NCBI GenBank assembly: GCA_026182355.1
Contig: JAPFBL010000119.1
Coordinates: forward strand, 2,366,001 to 2,430,000
Direction of reading: 5' to 3'
DNA: 64,000 bases
From: Hermatobates lingyangjiaoensis
Taxonomy: Eukaryota > Arthropoda > Insecta > Hemiptera > Hermatobatidae
Part shown: positions 54,691 through 63,565 of the stretch, one piece after another
Position numbering within the stretch: the stretch's first letter is position 1
Layout: each line of letters opens with the position of its first letter
Notes under the pieces: generated by a model
What the model was told of the DNA's origin: nothing
The model's database searches: none
Seen by the model: the letters and a program-made list of their open reading frames with translations, nothing else
Program-made: the position numbers and the translations under genes

Positions 54691-54719
54691 TTTTTATTTT
54701 ATGCGAATCTGAGGTTTAT

Positions 54720-54859
54720 ATTTGAAACATACATACACGCACACATATATACACATGCACACACACATACACATACTTAATTTTTCTGTTTCAAAAGCCG
54801 AAACGTTAGCAATGAGAGTTTAATTTAAACCTGAAGAACTGGCCGATTCCTGATAAACT

Positions 54860-54900
<41 letters not shown>

Positions 54901-54960
54901 ATATATATTTATTTATATTATTTATAATATATATATATATATATTATATAAAGAAGAAGG
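54720..54960 (+). repeat. CA-rich tract, worn terminal unit, (TA)n
   Basis: (CACA)n-like sequence at 54728-54772 is followed by AAAAGCCGAAACGTTAGC, then CCTGAAGAACTGGCCGATTC, then (TA)14 at 54868-54894 and further TA-rich sequence to 54950. The separated CCGAAACG and CCTGAAGA words are typical of PLE terminal units, but here no fold is evident. Confidence 0.45.
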
Positions 54961-55495
54961 ATGAAATGAAAGCTTTGAAAATGACGTCAATAAGTGGTAA
55001 TTTTATTTATAAAGAGTGAACCCTTCCTACAACTGCATTACATTGCTTGTTATGAAAGGTTTTTGTAAAGTGAAAGTCAATAATAAAGAGCTAAGCAGGT
55101 ATTCAGTGAAGCAGGCTATTTTAAAGAGACTTCTTTAATCTCCTCCTAAGTGGGAATACATTCCGACTCGGTAAGAGCAATTCAGGCCTAAACTGTTGTT
55201 CATTGAACCTACCCTTGAATATTGTATATCTTTGAAAAACAGCCATAATTAGCCACTTCCTTTTAGTGCTTTCAATTATATCAAACATCAAGTGTTTCCT
55301 CATTTATATTTCATAATTTTGTAAATTCTGTATTTCTGCATGATATTACCTGCTTTCCCCTAATGATATGCTCTATTTTAGTATATTTTTTAAACCACAT
55401 TGAATAATTTAAATAAAAACAATGAGATATTGATATAGCTTTTGGGGGCACTTATTCTTTTAAAGATAATAATTAAATTGTAATTACACTATTTC
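54961..55495. other. AT-rich DNA, no gene seen
   Basis: No supported feature. Confidence 0.5.
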
Positions 55496-55550
55496 ACACA
55501 CACGCACACACACAGTCACACAGATATATATATATATATATATATATATA
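55496..55550. repeat. (CA)n then (TA)n microsatellite
   Basis: CACACACGCACACACACA then CAGATATATA... to 55550. Confidence 0.9.
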
Positions 55551-55714
55551 ATAAACTTCTTGACCACCGCTTGTCCAAACAAACCATTATATAGTTGCTG
55601 CCTTACCATAGAAAATTACAAAAGTAATTATGTATATTAATTAAATAATGTAATATTATTTAATAATAACGTAATAATAATGTAGTATTATTACTTTTCA
55701 TGTTACTGTAATAT

Positions 55715-55915
55715 GGATGTAGCCCTGAAGATGTCTAAAAATATAGAAACGTCAGCTTAAAGGTGTTGTATTTTTGAAGCTTGACGAAACCTCAATAAAA
55801 AAGAAAAATAGTGTTATATATATAACAAGATTTGACTGAAAACGCACATCAGAGTATAAGTGAGGCTCTAACGAAGATCTAGGTCATATTTATGCATTTC
55901 TTTTTTGTCTAGACG
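55715..55915. repeat. Worn terminal units
   Basis: GTAGCCCTGAAGATGTCTAA then ATATAGAAACGTCAGC (55720-55757) keeps CTGAAGA, a stem II-like AUGUCUA/UAUAG region and GAAACG. 55828-55915 resembles a degraded family A unit (AACAAGATTTGACTGAAAAC, CTAACGAAGATCTAGG). Confidence 0.45.
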
Positions 55916-56220
55916 TTGGTATATATCCATAAACAATAATAGAACATAAGGATGTTAGTCAAAACTGTATGAAATGATTTTTCAAAACATTTCAAAATGA
56001 TTTGTCAAAACTCAATATCAAAATTTTTATCCAAACACATTGCACTCATTCCTTATATAAATGCATGGAAGGTTAATTGATTAAAGATGTTAATTGAAAA
56101 TAACAATTTTTTACGTACCTTTTGGAGGATATATTTGTTTAAAAACCATGTATGTTAAAATTAATCATTCTAGTTGAAAACCTGTTATTTGTCTTTGTGA
56201 TTCATGTTATTATTACATGA
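55916..56220. other. AT-rich DNA
   Basis: Nothing recognised. If the exon downstream is real, this is the 3' end of its intron. Confidence 0.4.
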
Positions 56221-56227
56221 AATTTAA

Positions 56228-56254
56228 TTTTTTTTTTCTAATTAGGTGAGTAAG
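56228..56254 (+). promoter_or_regulatory. Acceptor fused to donor: candidate recursive splice site
   Basis: A polypyrimidine run with TTTTTTTCTAATTAG is followed at once by GTGAGTAAG (AG at 56244-56245, GT at 56246-56247). This zero-length-exon pattern is the recognised form of recursive (ratchet) splice sites, known from long introns in Drosophila and others. It lies 39 nt before the acceptor of the candidate exon, so an alternative is a pair of competing acceptors. Confidence 0.35.
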
Positions 56255-56284
56255 AGGAATTAATGCAAAATTGTTGTGTTTCAG

Positions 56285-56348
56285 GTTTCCTGCACAGCTG
56301 TACCCTTGTGATGCCCTGCCTTACGTAGTATGCCGCCACCCAGTTTAG
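56285..56348 (+). CDS. Candidate terminal coding exon, gene unknown
   Basis: An acceptor, TTGTTGTGTTTCAG (ending 56284), precedes one base plus 20 codons, F-P-A-Q-L-Y-P-C-D-A and L-P-Y-V-V-C-R-H-P-V, then TAG (56346-56348). Third positions are mostly G, C or T rather than A, unlike the flanking DNA. The exon would begin in phase with one base contributed to a split codon. It is too short for the ORF criterion. I do not recognise the protein. Downstream sequence looks like a 3' UTR with a poly(A) signal, which supports the call. A chance acceptor-like site cannot be excluded. Confidence 0.4.
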
Positions 56349-56860
56349 TGATATCATCTACGAATTAAAAATCCCTCTTTTGTAAATAAATTTTCATTCT
56401 TTCGCGAATTTAAAATGATAAAAAAAAAACCACTTAATGTGTAAAGCGATGATTACCAAGTATTATTTGTATATATGTTTATATAGTTTTTATTTATTTC
56501 TTCTGTATAGAAGTGTAATAATTTTTGTGATTACTTTTTTCGTTGACTTTTTATCAAGTATCAAATTAAAAAAAAAATATTGTAAATAGTATAGATATTT
56601 TTGTGAACTTGAACGACGGAACCTGGCGAGAAGTTACTATGGCTGGTAGCACCGATTCTCGCTGGCCGTGTCCTTCCAAAAGACTGACCCTTAGCCCTTA
56701 AGGGCTTTTCTACTTGTAACATGACTTTAATATTTATTCCCTTCCAATCTTGTTTATCAATGTTTTTATTTTATTCCTTATGAGATTACTGTAAATGACT
56801 CTTTATTACATGAAATGTACTATTTTGCAATGTAAAATAAAACGCAATTCTGGATTGTTC
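56349..56860 (+). other. Candidate 3' UTR with two Pumilio-type sites and poly(A) signal
   Basis: TGTAAATA, which fits the Pumilio-family UGUANAUA element, occurs at 56381-56388 and 56581-56588. AATAAA occurs at 56385-56390 and at 56836-56841, the latter followed by a T/G-rich stretch (GGATTGTTCCTATATTTTGC). A GC-richer block at 56610-56715 (GACGGAACCTGGCGAGAAG, CTCGCTGGCCGTGTCC, then the inverted pair CCCTTAAGGG at 56696-56705) is unusual for this window and may be a structured element. Confidence 0.4.
56836..56841 (+). terminator. AATAAA poly(A) signal (candidate)
   Basis: The canonical hexamer, followed within 30 nt by T/G-rich sequence. It is meaningful only if the upstream exon is real; AATAAA is common by chance in such AT-rich DNA. 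Confidence 0.35.
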
Positions 56861-57589
56861 CTATATTTTGCATATATAATATATTAGCAAGAGTTGTTAA
56901 TTGTTATCCAGTTCCGCTTTTATTGTGAATATCAGCCATTATTGTTGTCCCTCTGTGTTTCCTTCCCTGTGCTATATAATATATAGTGCTATCTATACAT
57001 CTTTGACGATTCTTGAATTTATTTAAAAAGCAAAAAAAAAACCTTGTAGAAAGATAGTTTCTAAACCATAAACGACTTGTTTTCTTCACTCTTTACTTCA
57101 TTGCAAAGTATTCAATATTTATTGATAAAATATCTGAACCACATTAATTTACTTTAAATCAGTAAATTATTTTAGTAACATACATATTTTGAAGTTTATA
57201 AATTTTGTTTTTAGTTTGAACGTATTTTAATTTTGAATTTTTATGAAAAACATGAGTTAAAATAATAATAATTATTGTAATAGTAAGTTTTACGTTATAT
57301 ATTTACTTTAAAAACGATTAAGGCTAATCGTTTAGTGATCATAAGATTGATTCATTCGCACAAAATTTCCGATTAGTTATTGATGATCACTTGAGTAGTT
57401 AAATTTTATTCTTTTTGTTTGTGTAAGTTACATAAAAAACTTCTACTAGAATTCCATTCCTTGAAAATCCTTTGTGAGCAGTTGTCAATTATTACAAAAT
57501 AAGATAATGACTTAAGTAATCTTACCTATTGTGATGCATTATTCTATGAATTGATGAACCAATATCAATTTCACTACTGCAGCACACGT
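56861..57589. other. AT-rich DNA, no gene seen
   Basis: No supported feature. Confidence 0.5.
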
Positions 57590-57945
57590 ACAGGTAATAT
57601 ATACAGAAGAAACTGTAGTACGAGTGCCTCTTTGTACGAGCAATTTGCTTTAAGAGCTGACATTCGTAAGAATTTTTTTCTCATATGACAATTTCGTACG
57701 AGCGACTGTCTTCCTCACGCATAGAAAGTCTCCATTTTAAGTTTAGTAGATTAATAAAACATGATTATTTCTTATATTCATTTTTCCTGTTTGAATAATA
57801 AATTTTAAGAACAGACATTTTGTGGATGGAGCGGATTATTTATTTTCATATTAATTTCAAAACGAAATGCTTCGTAATACAAGTAAATCGTAATATGACC
57901 TCGGTTTGGGAACGAATTAAACTCATATTGCAAAGTTTTACTGTA
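57590..57945. repeat. Possible worn DNA-transposon fragment with TACGAG words
   Basis: GTACGAG-type words recur (CTGTAGTACGAGTGCCTC, TTTGTACGAGCAATTTGC, TTTCGTACGAGCGACTGTC). The far end reads CTTCGTAATACAAGTAAATC, ATATGACCTCGGTTTGGG and GCAAAGTTTTACTGTA. Inward-facing CAGT-plus-CTCGTAC/CGTACGAG patterns are seen in nonautonomous DNA transposons of several animals; the family assignment is inference. Confidence 0.35.
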
Positions 57946-58399
57946 CATGATTTTGAACATAAGAAATTATCACTTTACATTCTTTTCATAAATTCGTTTT
58001 TATTTTATTAAAACATACACAATCTTGGTAATAATAAATATTCAGATACATACCAAACGATAGACGTATGAAGGATATTTGTTTGTCTGGGCGAAATAAT
58101 TTTATGTTTATATTGAAGTTAATCGTTGGTATAGAACTACTCAAACCATTGATATATTAGTGACATATGTATTTGAATACATAATCAAACTTTAAAGAAA
58201 ATCACTTTGATGATCGCTTTTATACCAGGTATGATCCCAAGATAGTTGTTAGTTACATACGAGTATGGTTACGTTTCGTATGGTTACGCCCACCACGTTC
58301 AATAGTCAAATTGAGAAAAAAAGCCATCGTATAGTGTCTTCTAAATGAAATTAATTTTCTTAATTTCTTTTCTTTATTATTTTCTTCTAAACTGTTTCA
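57946..58399. other. AT-rich DNA
   Basis: Nothing recognised. Confidence 0.5.
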
Positions 58400-58490
58400 C
58401 TTTATTAATTTTATTTTATTTTATTTTATTTTTATTTTTATTTTATTTTATTTTATTTATTTATTTATTTATTTATTATTTTTATTACTT
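58400..58490. repeat. (TTTTA)n/(TTTA)n microsatellite
   Basis: Runs of ATTTT and then TTTA units across about 90 bp. Confidence 0.9.
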
Positions 58491-58924
58491 TATTAATTTA
58501 TATTCAATTTTAAACCTATAATTTTATTTTAATTTCTCCAACTTTTTGATTTGCTTAAATTTCAGAATCAATTTTACAATTACAGTTAGGTTATTAGGTT
58601 ATTTGTCCACAATATTATGTATAAATATATTATATAATTTCATTAAAACTGAAGGAAGGTTTTCACTAATTTATTTTATCTTCAGACTTAAATATAGGAA
58701 CTAAATAAATCTTGATTTGAATAGTTTAATAGACCTTATATTTTATTTACATAATTGAATTTATTTATAACAAATATTTTATTAGAATACTAATACCATA
58801 GTTTTTGATTAAGTTTTATTAGTTTTTGTACCTTTCATTGAATTGTATTTTAAAATTGTTATAGATTTTTTTTTTAATCGGCCTTTAAAAATCAAAAAAT
58901 TGAATCTTGAGTGACATATAGACG
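58491..58924. other. AT-rich DNA
   Basis: Nothing recognised. Confidence 0.5.
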
Positions 58925-59075
58925 TTGTGTGACCAGGTTTACAGAAAGGAGTAGGAGCTCATGACAAGTGGGCTTTCTGAGGAGCGCTGTTGAATCCAAC
59001 GACCTCTTACATGTTTCTGTTCGCCTCACACCAACTGGGACTATTTCAACTGGTCACGGCCAATAAATACCAAAA
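58925..59075. other. GC-richer patch, unknown
   Basis: GAGTAGGAGCTCATGACAAG, CTGAGGAGCGCTGTTGAATC, CGCCTCACACCAACTGGGAC. No frame or RNA fold is recognised. The words CGCCTCACA and AACTGG also occur in the SINE head at about 63500, so this may be a worn SINE. Confidence 0.3.
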
Positions 59076-60449
59076 ATAACAAACAAGATTTAAACTAATA
59101 AACCGAATTTAAAGTTTGATATTAAGCAAGCATTTCCGATTTTGTCGATCTATAATTAATTAATTAACCAATAGAAAAATATTAAGAGTTTATAAATAAT
59201 TAAACATCGACAAATTGGATAATAATGCTCTTGTTATTTGTATTCGTTAAAAGGTCGGTCGCTCGCTCGCTGATTACAAACAAAACAAAGTTATGTTTTT
59301 GATTTTTTTTTTTTAAATAAGTAACTATTCATTTATCAGCATCGTTTATGAACAATATAACTAACTGTTATCAAATTCATCAAATTAGTGCACTCACTGT
59401 TGGGAAGATCTTTTGGACCAAAACTTTCATGTTGATAACTACTTCACATTTCCAATATTCATTCCTAAGACATTCAGCAGAAGAAGATTACTGTTCTCAA
59501 AAAAAAATGTAACTTCATTTAGAAATTCTAGTGTTACAATTAATTAACTATTGATTTAATCAAGGTTTTGAACTAGTCTGACAAATTTTGTTGTTTAATT
59601 TAATTTAATATATATTTATAAGAAATATATAATTTAATTAAATTTTGAAAATAATTAAAATTAATTATCTACAGTCCTTTATAAGTGTCAATTAAAAAAA
59701 AAAATCATTGTGGTTTACAGATAGTTAAAGAAAGAAAACAAGTCAACCCCAAAATGTCTATGCGCTGTATTGTTTTCCTCTTTCAGTTTTTTCAAATTTT
59801 TATAAAATAACCAATCTGTAATTACAAACCCTCAATTGTCTGTCTCCCAAAAAAAAAAATCTGTTGTCACTTAACGCTGAATGTTGGTAGTAGACATCTA
59901 TCTTAGTATTTGATGTTTCTAAACATATTCAAGAATTGTTCTTTTTAATTTTTGTAACATTTTTTTTTAATTTTTTGGTAAATGAATATGGAAGGATCAC
60001 ACATTTTATGGTGCTGAGTGTAAATTGTTTTTTTTTATTTTCTTTTTGAATGTAATCAAATGTAAAGCAAAGTCGTAGTATTAATAGAATTACTACAAAA
60101 TATTTATTGCAATAATTGCTATTGTATATTGTTCAGTTGGATGTAAATATTGTCGATCAAGCGGCATTCTTCTTTTTAAAAAATAAATATTTTCTATTGA
60201 ATAGTCTTTTTATAGTCCCTAGTGAACATGAAGCATCTTCACAAATAGGTTTAACCATAATCTTTATGCATTTTCTATTAAGTTTAATTCCAACCGTGAT
60301 ATTAACTACCAATAGAAAATAGAATGGTGAACATTCAAGTTCACTGTACGATCATTATCAGAAATAAATAACAATAAATTTAATTAACTTATTTTTTAAT
60401 GTTCTATTTTTAGAAAAAATAGAACATATTTTTAGAATTTTAGAAATTC
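59076..60449. other. AT-rich DNA, no gene seen
   Basis: (GCTC)n-like GGTCGGTCGCTCGCTCGCTG at 59252-59271 is the only unusual patch. The frame 60116-60322 shows no known motif. Confidence 0.5.
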
Positions 60450-60545
60450 TAATTTTCGGGCAATCTGTCTGCAGCAGAAAAGAGAGAGGGAGACCAATCA
60501 CGCTGTAGAAGCAATAGCATGTAACCCGTTGGTCCATAGGACTTT
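60450..60545 (-). repeat. Family B fragment, minus
   Basis: CTAATTTTCGGGCAATCTGT, CTGCAGCAGAAAAGAGAGAG and GGAGACCAATCACGCTGTAG correspond to the reverse complement of the family B unit. The core box is altered (CTGCAGCAG for CTTCAGGAG). Confidence 0.65.
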
Positions 60546-60724
60546 ATATACAAAATATAACTAAAATACAATGCAAACACTGATATATTTGTTTATCGCT
60601 GTCTATATAGAAGTCAGTAACACTTCTATATTTGGACAATCATGGACATCAAGAGATTAAGAGTTCGGAATGTAGGTAGGACGGTGATTGATATAATTTA
60701 TATACATATATTTTTATATTGAAA

Positions 60725-60748
60725 TATATATATATATATATATATATA
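60725..60748. repeat. (TA)12 microsatellite
   Basis: Uninterrupted TA repeats next to the following fold-back element. Confidence 0.9.
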
Positions 60749-60774
60749 AATATGGTCTGGATCTGATATTTGTT

Positions 60775-61058
60775 TGGTTTTCATCATGAAATAACTGGAT
60801 TGTTTTTCTTGTGTGGTGTAGGGAGGCCCTTGAAGTCGAAGGTTTCGGGATCTGATGAAAGCTACGTACTTCGAGCATCTTTTCTATGAAGTCACCAGTA
60901 CCCTAATATTCGTCCTGTTGATGGAGGAGACGTCATAGATGAGTAGAAGAGATGCTTGTAGTGCGTGGCTTTCATTAAAGGCGAAGACCTACAACTTCAA
61001 GGACTCCTTTACCCAACACCAGAAAAACAACCAAGTCATTTGGTCATGAAACAACCAA
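60775..61058. repeat. Fold-back element (family H), arms about 110 bp
   Basis: Left arm 60778-60895 and the reverse complement of right arm 60930-61055 share, in order, TTTCATNATGAAATAACTNG-like ends, GGTTGTTTTTCTNGTGT, AGTCNTTGAAGTNG, AATGAAAGCCACG/GATGAAAGCTACG and AGCATCTNTTCTA. The left arm has CTGATGAAAGCTACGTACTT then CGAGCATC, resembling a hammerhead core with GAGC in place of GAAA. Confidence 0.7.
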
Positions 61059-61074
61059 TCATCTATATATATAT

Positions 61075-61200
61075 CAGCTCAAACACGAAGAAAACCAACA
61101 CAGAGAAAGAGTTTCACTTACAAACTCAAATTTTCGGGTGACCCATCTTCAGGAGAAAAGAGAATGGGTGATCAACCACGCTGGAAACACAACATCTGTA
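61075..61200 (-). repeat. Family B terminal unit, minus
   Basis: CTCAAACACGAAGAAAACCA, ACACAGAGAAAGAGTTTCAC, CTCAAATTTTCGGGTGACCC, ATCTTCAGGAGAAAAGAGAA, GATCAACCACGCTGG. On the minus strand the core is CTGAAGA, U, GGGTCACCC, GAAA, with CTC/GAG stem I: stem II is GGGT/ACCC. Confidence 0.8.
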
Positions 61201-61330
61201 TATAACAAGATTTTACCATAAATATGTGAAATAAAAGTCAACGTCTAAACAACAGTAAGGAGTCAAGAAATTACTAGACCCTTCAACCAAAGAAGAGGCC
61301 TTTGTCAGATCAGTTTGAACTATGACGAAG
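61201..61330 (-). repeat. Family A unit, diverged, minus
   Basis: ACAAGATTTTACCATAAATA TGTG, ACGTCTAAACAACAGTAAGG, CTAGACCCTTCAACC and GCCTTTGTCAGATC keep the family order but the core is broken. Confidence 0.6.
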
Positions 61331-61504
61331 ACGTCTTGATGTATATAGTATCTCCAGAATTCGATCGAAAAGGACAACAAACTTTTCAAGGTAAACAATC
61401 GGTAAATAGCTAAACAAATTTTCGGCTCAACGAACATCAGGAATGGGGTCACCAACGTTTGGAGAGCCAATGTTGGAGACACATGGAGAATTTGCATATA
61501 CATT

Positions 61505-61575
61505 TGATGTGATGATTATATTCTCTCCTGATGACGATTAAACCGAAAATTAGGGACTGTAAGTATATGTTAGTT
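61505..61575 (+). repeat. Family B unit with CTGATGA core, plus
   Basis: ATTCTCTCCTGATGACGATT then AAACCGAAAATTAGGGACTG and TAAGTATATG. The core is CTGATGA (61528-61534), GAAA (61545-61548), stem I TCTC/GGGA with one G-U pair. Stem II is reduced to G/C plus weak pairs. Confidence 0.7.
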
Positions 61576-62189
61576 ATTTACAGTTTACCTATAGTTTATC
61601 CAGAAAAATTAATGTATTTACATTCGTTAATATATAAATATAGTCTTTTACTATAAAGACCTATTTTATATGTAATATATACAATATACACGTGATATTG
61701 TCCCATTAAAAGACAGGTGGCTCTATATTCAAGAAAATCAACACTAAAAGTAGTAAGAAGAAAGGGAAATTCTTAAGGACTTTTGACTGTTCTTTCTACT
61801 TTTGACATGTTTGATAACAAAGAAATACTTCAAAGTATCTATAAATACCTAAAAGTTCTTATAAATACTTATACTTAAAAAATACTTGTAAATTATTCCT
61901 TCTTTTCTAATTTAGTGATATCAAATTGATATCTTAAATAACAGAAAATAATATAAAATTTGGACTGACAAAAGTCACTTCTGTGTTTCGAAACCCGCGT
62001 TGAAAACAATTTGCCATTCTGTAGTTTCATGACCCTTTTTCATAATATAGACAAAAGTACAAGATATAAAAGATAAAAATAAATTCAGATAAATTTTAAT
62101 TCAGATCAAAAATAAAAAAAACATTTTGAAGTAAAGCCTAAAATTACACAAGTTTATGTATTTACAATATGAAACAGTCCATTAGGAAG
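61576..62189. other. AT-rich DNA
   Basis: Short direct repeats of AAATACTT at 61820-61890. Nothing else. Confidence 0.5.
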
Positions 62190-62395
62190 ACATATCAAAC
62201 GATTGGAAGAAAAGAACACATAGAAACAATACACAATTGACTTCAATACTTTGACTCGTCGTCATTAGAAGGGAAAAGAAGAAGATGAGTTCTGCTCGGC
62301 AGGCAAGCAGTTGTTGTTGTTTCTTCTCCTGATGACAACGAGTTTGAAATATTGAAGTGAGTTGTGTGTTGCTTATGTATTCACAATAACATATG
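62190..62395. repeat. Fold-back pair of PLE-like units (family F)
   Basis: The minus side, 62200-62285, has ACACAATTGACTTCAATACT, TTGACTCGTCGTCATTAG and AAGGGAAAAG. The plus side, 62320-62390, has TTCTTCTCCTGATGACAACG, AGTTTGAAATATTGAAGTGA and GTTGTGTGTTG. The plus core is CTGATGA, AAC/GTT stem II, GAAA, CTC/GAG stem I, with G instead of U before the cleavage position, as in the 24472 palindrome. Confidence 0.65.
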
Positions 62396-62944
62396 AAATC
62401 AAATCAACTTACAAACCACAGACTAAAATTTTAAACTAAGGGTAATGACCTTACAACTTGCTTTTGTCATAGTAACAATGTATGAATCAACAGAAGGTAG
62501 AGTTATGATTTAGAAAGGGAATCTCGAGCAAGAGAGGTTTTTTTTAAGAGGAGTAAAAGATAAGAGGAAGGAGGGAAAAAAGTTAGGAAAGACGGAGTGG
62601 ACAAATTATTCATAAACAAATCAAAACTTTATCCTTCAGTCGATATAAAGCCCTTAGAAAAGAACAATGCTCGGGACTCAATGTTTAATATGAAGAATTA
62701 CTAATGTTTCTAGTATTGATCTTTTACAGTAAACATATCAATACAAATGCGTGATTATTGGTACCACCTTACACCACAATGTCGTAATTGTAATACATAA
62801 ATAAGATAACCGATTAATTCCTTCAATTGAATCGGTATTCATACTGTTTGATACACTTCCTAAATCACGAACTATAACCGAAGGAGTTATTGAGCGGTGT
62901 TTACTCATGATTAGAGAGGAAAAGAAACACTAAGTCTTCTACAT
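62396..62944. other. AT-rich DNA
   Basis: Nothing recognised. Confidence 0.5.
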
Positions 62945-63150
62945 ACAAAGGATTTTATCATACAACGGGTTTCGAACACTTAGTGTTCATCATCAGGTTA
63001 CATCTGATGACACCTTTTTGATGCTTTGAGTGTCTGTTGACTGCACAATTAGTCAACATCTCCTTCCTGAGGCGGATGTATCCTGACTATGAACACTAAG
63101 TGTTCGAAACGTTTTGCGTGATAAAATTCTGTGTGTTAAAGATTTAGTGT
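62945..63150. repeat. Fold-back pair of PLE-like units (family D)
   Basis: The minus arm, 62950-63000, has AAGGATTTTATCATACAACG, TTTCGAACACTTAGTGTTC and ATCATCAGG. The plus arm, 63080-63145, has CCTGACTATGAACACTAAG, TGTTCGAAACGTTTTGCG and TGATAAAATTCTGTG. The minus core is CTGATGA (62996-62990), unpaired U, a perfect 6-bp stem II GAACAC/GTGTTC with loop TAA, then GAAA (62973-62970). The plus core has CTGACTA. Confidence 0.75.
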
Positions 63151-63454
63151 TTTCTTTCCTCCCTAATCACTTTCTAAATCCTTGCTGTATGAACAAATAT
63201 TTTATAACATTATTTAATACATTATTTATAATATTATTTATACATTATTAAATATAAAAATCAATTTTATACTTATCAAGAACACTTTTAAACTATCTAA
63301 TTGCTTACGCTATGAACATTAGAAAAACTATCAACAACAGACTTACGGTGGTGCTTCTTCACCAGGTTTAGGAAGTAGACCTAAAGATTTTAGCACTTTT
63401 AAAACTTCTCTAGCTGTGTACGTTGAAAATAATTTCATGAATTCAGTCATTTAA
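63151..63454. other. AT-rich DNA
   Basis: Nothing recognised. Confidence 0.5.
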
Positions 63455-63565
63455 GTAAACTATTAGCGCAGAGGCCAGGCAAGTTCAATGGTCACGTTTC
63501 GCCTCACAACTGGTAGGTCCGGGGATCGATACCCACTCTGGCCCCAATTTTCATCTAGTCTAAAT
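63455..63565 (+). repeat. SINE head, plus orientation
   Basis: ATTAGCGCAGAGGCCAGGCA then GTTTCGCCTCACAACTGGTA, then GGGGATCGATACCCACTCTG GCCCC (B box 63521-63534). Only the tRNA-like part is present. Confidence 0.7.

Noticed and set aside
61213..61503. 96-codon minus frame
   Set aside because: Crosses worn family A and B repeat pieces; no domain recognised.
63455..63565. tRNA gene
   Set aside because: Good B box but no cloverleaf closing stem; matches the SINE head seen elsewhere.
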